Positions 59,465 through 64,000 of a stretch of DNA of 64,000 nt are shown here, piece by piece. Under the pieces are notes generated by a model that was given only the letters and a program-made list of their open reading frames with translations, ran no database searches and was not told the origin of the DNA. How positions within the stretch are numbered: position 1 is the stretch's first letter; the number at the start of each line of letters is the position of its first letter. Source of the DNA: Nicotiana tabacum (lineage: Eukaryota; Streptophyta; Magnoliopsida; Solanales; Solanaceae); the NCBI RefSeq assembly GCF_000715075.1, contig NC_134095.1:69135990-69199989 (forward strand), written 5' to 3'. Position numbers and translations under genes: made by a program.

Positions 59465-60240
59465 TCACGGTTCACCATCAAGTTCTTCCTCAACCACATT
59501 ACAAAAGGCATGCTGATCACGAACTTGAAAATACAAAGGGTCAACATAAGCTTTGTACAGATGGTGCAACATTGACGCCAAGGTAGCCAATGCATCGGCA
59601 ACCTCATTATGGATCCTTGGAATATGACTGAATTCTATTGATCGTAATTGTTGGCAAAGATCATGCAAACATTGTCGATACGGTATGATCTTTAAATCCT
59701 GAGTCTCCCATTCTCCCTGAATCTGGTGCACCAAAAGATCCAAATCTCCCAAAACTAAGACTTCCTGGACTCCCATATATACTGCCAACCTTAAACCCAG
59801 AATGCATTCCTCGTACTCAGGCATGTTGTTAGTACAATAGAAACGAAGCTGGGCCATAACAGGGTAGTGATGCCCTATTTCAGAAATGAGCACAACACCT
59901 ATTCTCACACCTTTCATGTTTGTCGCTCCATCAAAGAAAAGTTTCCAACCTGGCTTCTCATCCTGCTCAACCTTATCAATATACATTACTTCTTTATCAA
60001 GAAAATAAGTTCTCAATGGTTCATACTCTTCATCCACCGGGTTCTCGGCCAAATGATTGGCCAATGCTTGGGTCTTCATTACGGTTCGAGTCACATATAT
60101 GATGTCAAATTCTGTGAGCAAAATCTGCCACTTTTCAAGTCTTCCTTTGGGCATAGACTTCTGAAAGATATACTTTACAGGATCCAGACAAGAAATGAGG
60201 TAAGTGGTGTAGGACGATAGATAATGTTTCAACTTTTGTG
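59465..60240 (-). pseudogene. Element F archaeal-type RNase H domain
   Basis: A continuous 255-aa frame. The first part (KYIFQKSMPKGRLEKWQILL then TEFDI) ends the retroviral-type RNase H. The second RNase H follows with its four acidic residues in place: KLFFDGATN, NNMPEYEECILGLRLA, VLGDLDLLVHQI and IHNEVADALATLAS. The extra RNase H is a known Tat/Ogre feature. It is thought to help remove RNA during reverse transcription. This is the least damaged catalytic domain in the window. Confidence 0.92.
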
Positions 60241-61360
60241 CTAACCAACTTAGGGCTCAACATGTCCTTTCAAAGGGAGTGTACTTAACCTCATAGGATG
60301 TGAACTTCTTGTTGAGATAATAGATGGCTTGCGCCTTCCTTCTAGTGATGTCATGTTGACCCAACACAAAACCGAATGAATTATTCAAGACTGCCAAATA
60401 AAGAATTAAAGGCCTCCCGGGTTCCAGTGGGACCAACACAAGTGGGTTTGACAAATACCCTTGATCTTATCAAATGCCTCCTGTCACTCATCAGTCCATT
60501 TGACCGCAACATCCTTTTTCAGCAAATTAAAGATGCGCTCACAAGTTGTTGTCAGTTGAGCAATAAACCTGTTGATGTAGTTTAAACGCCCGAGCAGACT
60601 CATCACCTCAGTCTTATTCCTTGGTGGTGGTAACTCCTGGATATCTTTGATCTTTGAGGGATCCAACTCAATGCCTCGCCGACTGACTATGAATTCCACC
60701 AGTTTTCAAGATGGAACGCCAAATGCACACTTGGCAGGGTTAAGCTTAAGATTGTACCTACGGAGACTCTAAAAAAACTTCCACAAATCTCTGACATGGT
60801 CGGCCTGCTGCTTTGACTTTATGATCACATCATCTACATAAACCTCAATCTCCTTGTGTATCATGTCATGGAACACAATAGTCATTGCCCTCATGTAAGT
60901 TGCCCCAGCGTTTTTCAAACTAAATGGCATTACCCGATAGCAATTAGTTCCCCAGGGTGTGATGAATGATGTCTTTTATGCATCCTCCTCATCCATCAGG
61001 ATCTGGTGGTACCCCGCATAGCAATCCACAAAAGACCGGATCTCATGCTTGGCACAGTTATCAATCAAAATGTGCATATTTGGCAATGGAAAATTATCAT
61101 TTGGACTTCTTTGTTGAGATTGCGGTAATCAATGTGCATCCTAAACTTGCCATCGTTCTTTAGCACAGGCACAACATTAGCTAACCAAGTGGGGTATCGC
61201 GTGACTCGAATGACCTTTGCGTCCAATTGCTTTGTAATTTCTTCCTTGATCTTCACACTCATGTCAGTTTTGAACTTTCTTAACTTCTGCTTGACGGGAG
61301 GGAATGCCGGGTCAGTGGGAAATTTGTGAAACACCAAGTCAGTACTTAGACGCGGCATGT
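60241..61360 (-). pseudogene. Element F reverse transcriptase and first RNase H
   Basis: RT fingers at 61065-61358 contain LRKFKTDMSVKIKEEITKQL, VTRYPTWLANVVPVLKNDGK and RMHIDYRNLNKE. The catalytic box is an intact YVDD at 60827-60841 (EVYVDDVIIKSK). The thumb holds VSRRGIELDPSKIKDIQELP and LLGRLNYINRFIAQLTTTCE (60484-60699). RNase H starts at 60257-60454 (LILYLAVLNNSFGFVLGQHD). Frames change several times and there are stops, so the gene is decayed even though the active site is preserved. Confidence 0.9.
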
Positions 61361-61850
61361 CGTCATATGACCATGCAAAAATGTCTTTATATTAAAACAG
61401 TGCTTTGATTATTTCCTCCCTGATTTGTCGTTCCAAGTTTCCCTGATATTATCTGGATCCCCTAAATTGATTGCTTCAGTTTCATTCAAATTAGGCTTGG
61501 GTTTCTCTTCAAAGTGACTTAGCTCTTTACTAATTTCCTTAAATGCCTCCTCTTCATTATATTCTATTTCATCATCACACTCTATTTGTTGGATTATTAT
61601 TTCAGAGTTAGATTGGCTTTTAAGACTTGGCCGAAGAGTCCTCATGCATGTCATGTCATTGATACTAGCATAAAAAGAACAACACAAAGAATGAAAAAAG
61701 ATGACACTTATCAGGAGTAATGGAAAAGGGAAATTGCGTTTCAATGAAAATAAAGGATAGACGGGTTTGTACATCAAAACAAACGAAAAATAAAAATCTG
61801 AATTACGACCCTGGAATAATCTAGATAAACTGAAAGGAAAATAAAGCAAA

Positions 61851-62957
61851 CTACCAAAACTCCTTCCAGGTAGGGAGAGGAGTGGCATCCCAATTGTTAA
61901 GCTTCACTTTTGACCCAATAAACTGCACATCCACTTTGCTGGAACCTTCCCCAGTTTCTACCATGTTCACCTCATCAAATAAACTATGGAACCTTTTAAC
62001 CAATTCTTTATCAAAATCAACCACAGGCTTTGGAATTGTTGTCACTGGTCGCTTCACGACCCCTGCCTTGATGAAAGACCTGGAGAGATGTGGGACTAGC
62101 TTAGGTAGCGACCATGCCTTTTTTTTTAGCTTTCTAGCCTTCTTTACATCATCCCCTATAGGCTTGAACCCCAGACCAAATGTACCCAGATTTTCACGCA
62201 AAGACACTAGCTGCACGATACCTTGCAAAGATGCACCCAGACCCTTGCCCTGCACAAAACCTTTTTTCAACATTTCAGTTGCTACCATGACGGTTGCAGA
62301 AGCTAGCTTTGGATCTGGAATGTATTCCCCTTCCGGAACCTTTTCAACCGACACTGTTTTGGAAACTTGATAGACCCACAGCCCTTTATCTTTTTCAGCC
62401 TCAATAAACGGGACAAATGTATCATTGAAAGCACATAAGTTCTTATCACCATGCACGACTATTTCTTGTCTGTCCCACTCGAACTTCACCATCTGGTGTA
62501 GAGAAGACAGAACTGCTTTGCCAACATGTATCCAAGGCCCACCCAACAACAAATTGTAAGAAATAACCACATCCAGTACCTGGAACTCCATGGTAAATTC
62601 AACTGGTCCTATTGTCAATTCGAGCATGATGTTTCCAATAGAGTCTTTTCCCCCTCTGTCAAAACCTCGGACACATATACTGTTCTTGTGGATCCTTTCA
62701 TCATCAACTTTTAACTTGTTCAGAGTAGAGAGAGGTAAGATGTTTGCACTGGAACCATTGTCAACTAACACCCTTGTGACCACAGAATCTTCACATTTCA
62801 TCGTAAGATAGAGAGCTTTGTTGTGTTCGGTACCTTCCAAAGGCATTTCGTTATACGAGAAGGTGATCCCGTTTGCCTCAAATATCTTATTGGAAATCTT
62901 CTCCAAATGGTTCACTACGATTTTGTCAGGGACATGAGCTTCGTTAAGAATCTTCAT
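61851..62957 (-). pseudogene. Element F protease with G-patch-like domain
   Basis: A 368-aa continuous frame. The protease active site reads RVLVDNGSSANILPLSTLNK (near 62700-62770), the D-N-G form usual in Tat elements, with YNLLLGGPWIHVGKAVLSSL as the second conserved block. Residues around 230-275 form a G-patch-like segment (LKKGFVQGKGLGASLQGIVQ, then FGLGFKP). G-patches bind RNA or helicases; some betaretroviruses also carry one next to protease. The frame has no internal stop and is the longest in the window. It probably continues beyond its first Met. Confidence 0.88.
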
Positions 62958-63194
62958 AAGGGCCCGATAATGCTCGTCTCAATGGATCAACAATGATAGC
63001 AGGGAAATCTGAGCATGAGTCTTTCTCAACTATTCCACGATGGAGTAATATTTCACCTTCATTTTTCTCAAAAACTCCTCCGCCTCTTCTTCAGTGACCG
63101 ATTTCTTCACTAGAACTGGATTGTCTCTGAGTGTTTTAGCTTTTCTTAACTCTTCTGGGGCAAAGCATCTCCCTGAATGAATTAATCCCTAGGC

Positions 63195-64000
63195 TTAGTT
63201 AACTTCCTCTTTCATTTCCTTCCCCTTATAGGTCACTATCACCCGCTCATAATTCCATGGGATAGCCTTGGTGTTAGTCAGAGGCAACTGGGTCACAGGT
63301 TTGATAATGATAGGGTCCGTGCGGGCACCCTCCACAATTATGATAGGCTTACTTGATACCTCCGGCACGATTACTTTTGGCTTTTCTTTCTTTGCTACAA
63401 CGTCACTTGGGGACCTCTTTTCAACTACCACAGCTAGCTTATTATTTGACATGCTCAACTTGTCTACCAATCCTTTAGCTATCGAAGAGGTTGCTTTTGT
63501 GACAACCGGATCTTTGACTGGCTTACTTTACAAGACCGGATCATCATGACGGATTGTGAAGTCTTCTTGGGCTCCCCATTCTTGTGCACTATCTCAATCA
63601 TGTGCGTTTCAGCATGGGCTGGTAATGGGTTCTGATTGATGTTGGGTGCTTCTGGGCTCTGGACAACAATTTGGTTCGTATCAATAAGCTCTTGGATGGC
63701 ATTCTTCAAGTGCCAACACTTTTCTATGTCGTGCTCCAGAGCATCAGAGCAATACGCATATCTGAGAGAATAATCCAGGTTCTTTGGAGGGGTTTGGTAG
63801 TTTTGACTCAATTGTCCCCAGAACATCCAACTGCCTCAACCTTTGAAATAAGCTGATATAAGATTCCCCAAGTTGGGTGAAAGTTTTCTTCCGCTGCAAC
63901 CTTTTGTTTTTGAATTCTGGCTTGGCCCGAAAGTTTGGACCAGTGGGGTTTTGGTATGTTTGTGGAGGTGGGTAAGGGTTTTGTGGAGCTGGGGCATGCC
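63195..64000 (-). pseudogene. Element F gag C-terminal part, runs off the window
   Basis: The zinc-knuckle region reads YAYCSDALEHDIEKCWHLKN near 63710-63760. Relatives have Cys at the first position, so this CCHC is damaged. QELIDTNQIVVQSPEAPNIN QNPLPAH follows, a block typical of Tat gag. The next frame (63195-63470) is Lys/Val-rich and leads toward protease. The N-terminal capsid part is beyond 64000. Confidence 0.85.

Larger units (their letters stand above)
50666..64000 (-). mobile_element. Tat/Ogre-type Ty3/gypsy element F, 5' end outside window
   Basis: The minus-strand order from the right edge is gag end, protease with G-patch-like segment, RT, RNase H, a second RNase H, integrase, a long 3' UTR with tandem repeats, PPT and 3' LTR. 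A second, archaeal-type RNase H and repeat-rich 3' UTRs are known marks of the Tat/Ogre lineage. It inserted into the GAG-pre-integrase region of copia element G. RT keeps YVDD, but stops occur in integrase and elsewhere. Confidence 0.92.

Overview
This is repeat-rich nuclear DNA from a flowering plant, most likely a Solanaceae genome and plausibly Nicotiana. The evidence is AT-rich sequence, several Ty3/gypsy and Ty1/copia LTR retrotransposons with plant-type primer-binding sites, a LINE with a TS-SINE-like (GTT)n tail, a SolS-like SINE fragment, and Stowaway- and hAT-like MITEs. The genus call is recognition from memory, not a search. I found no intact host gene. Almost every long reading frame is a decayed piece of gag or pol, or is created by tandem repeats.

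Layout: (1) 1-18198 is element A, a Tekay/Del-like chromovirus on the minus strand whose 3' end lies left of the window. A solo LTR (1780-3752) splits its protease. A second complete chromovirus, element B (6516-16761, TSD CCAAT), splits its 5' LTR. (2) 18199-19090 is an LTR fragment in the opposite orientation. (3) 19091-43169 is element C, a relative of A on the minus strand. Its integrase is split by an Athila-type element E (21208-34456, TSD ATAAC/ATAAT), and its 5' LTR is split by a truncated RTE-like LINE (about 40828-42048). (4) 43170-47600 is a lower-copy island with a SINE 3' end, a Stowaway-like MITE, a hAT-like MITE, a CTG/TTG microsatellite and a possible tiny minus-strand transcription unit. 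(5) 47601-50665 is the 5' part of a Ty1/copia element G on the plus strand. It is broken in its GAG-pre-integrase domain by element F. (6) 50666-64000 is element F, a Tat/Ogre-type element on the minus strand: 3' LTR, long repeat-bearing 3' UTR, integrase, two RNase H domains, RT, protease with a G-patch-like segment, and the start of gag, running off the right edge.

The retroelement genes do not form a host pathway; each element carries its own gag-protease-RT-RNase H-integrase module. All are inactivated by stops and frameshifts, and several have lost catalytic residues (RT motif FINN in A, FIND in C, FMGD in E). B keeps FIDD and F keeps YVDD. The items most worth a second look are: an extra ORF between pol and the 3' LTR of Athila element E that resembles the 'putative plant transposon protein' domain; arrays of near-palindromic TCGCAATTGCGA-like motifs spaced about 21-23 bp apart in the A/C LTR family, with an analogous CG-rich block in the unrelated Athila LTR; and a 48-bp satellite array of about 26 units in the 3' UTR of F.
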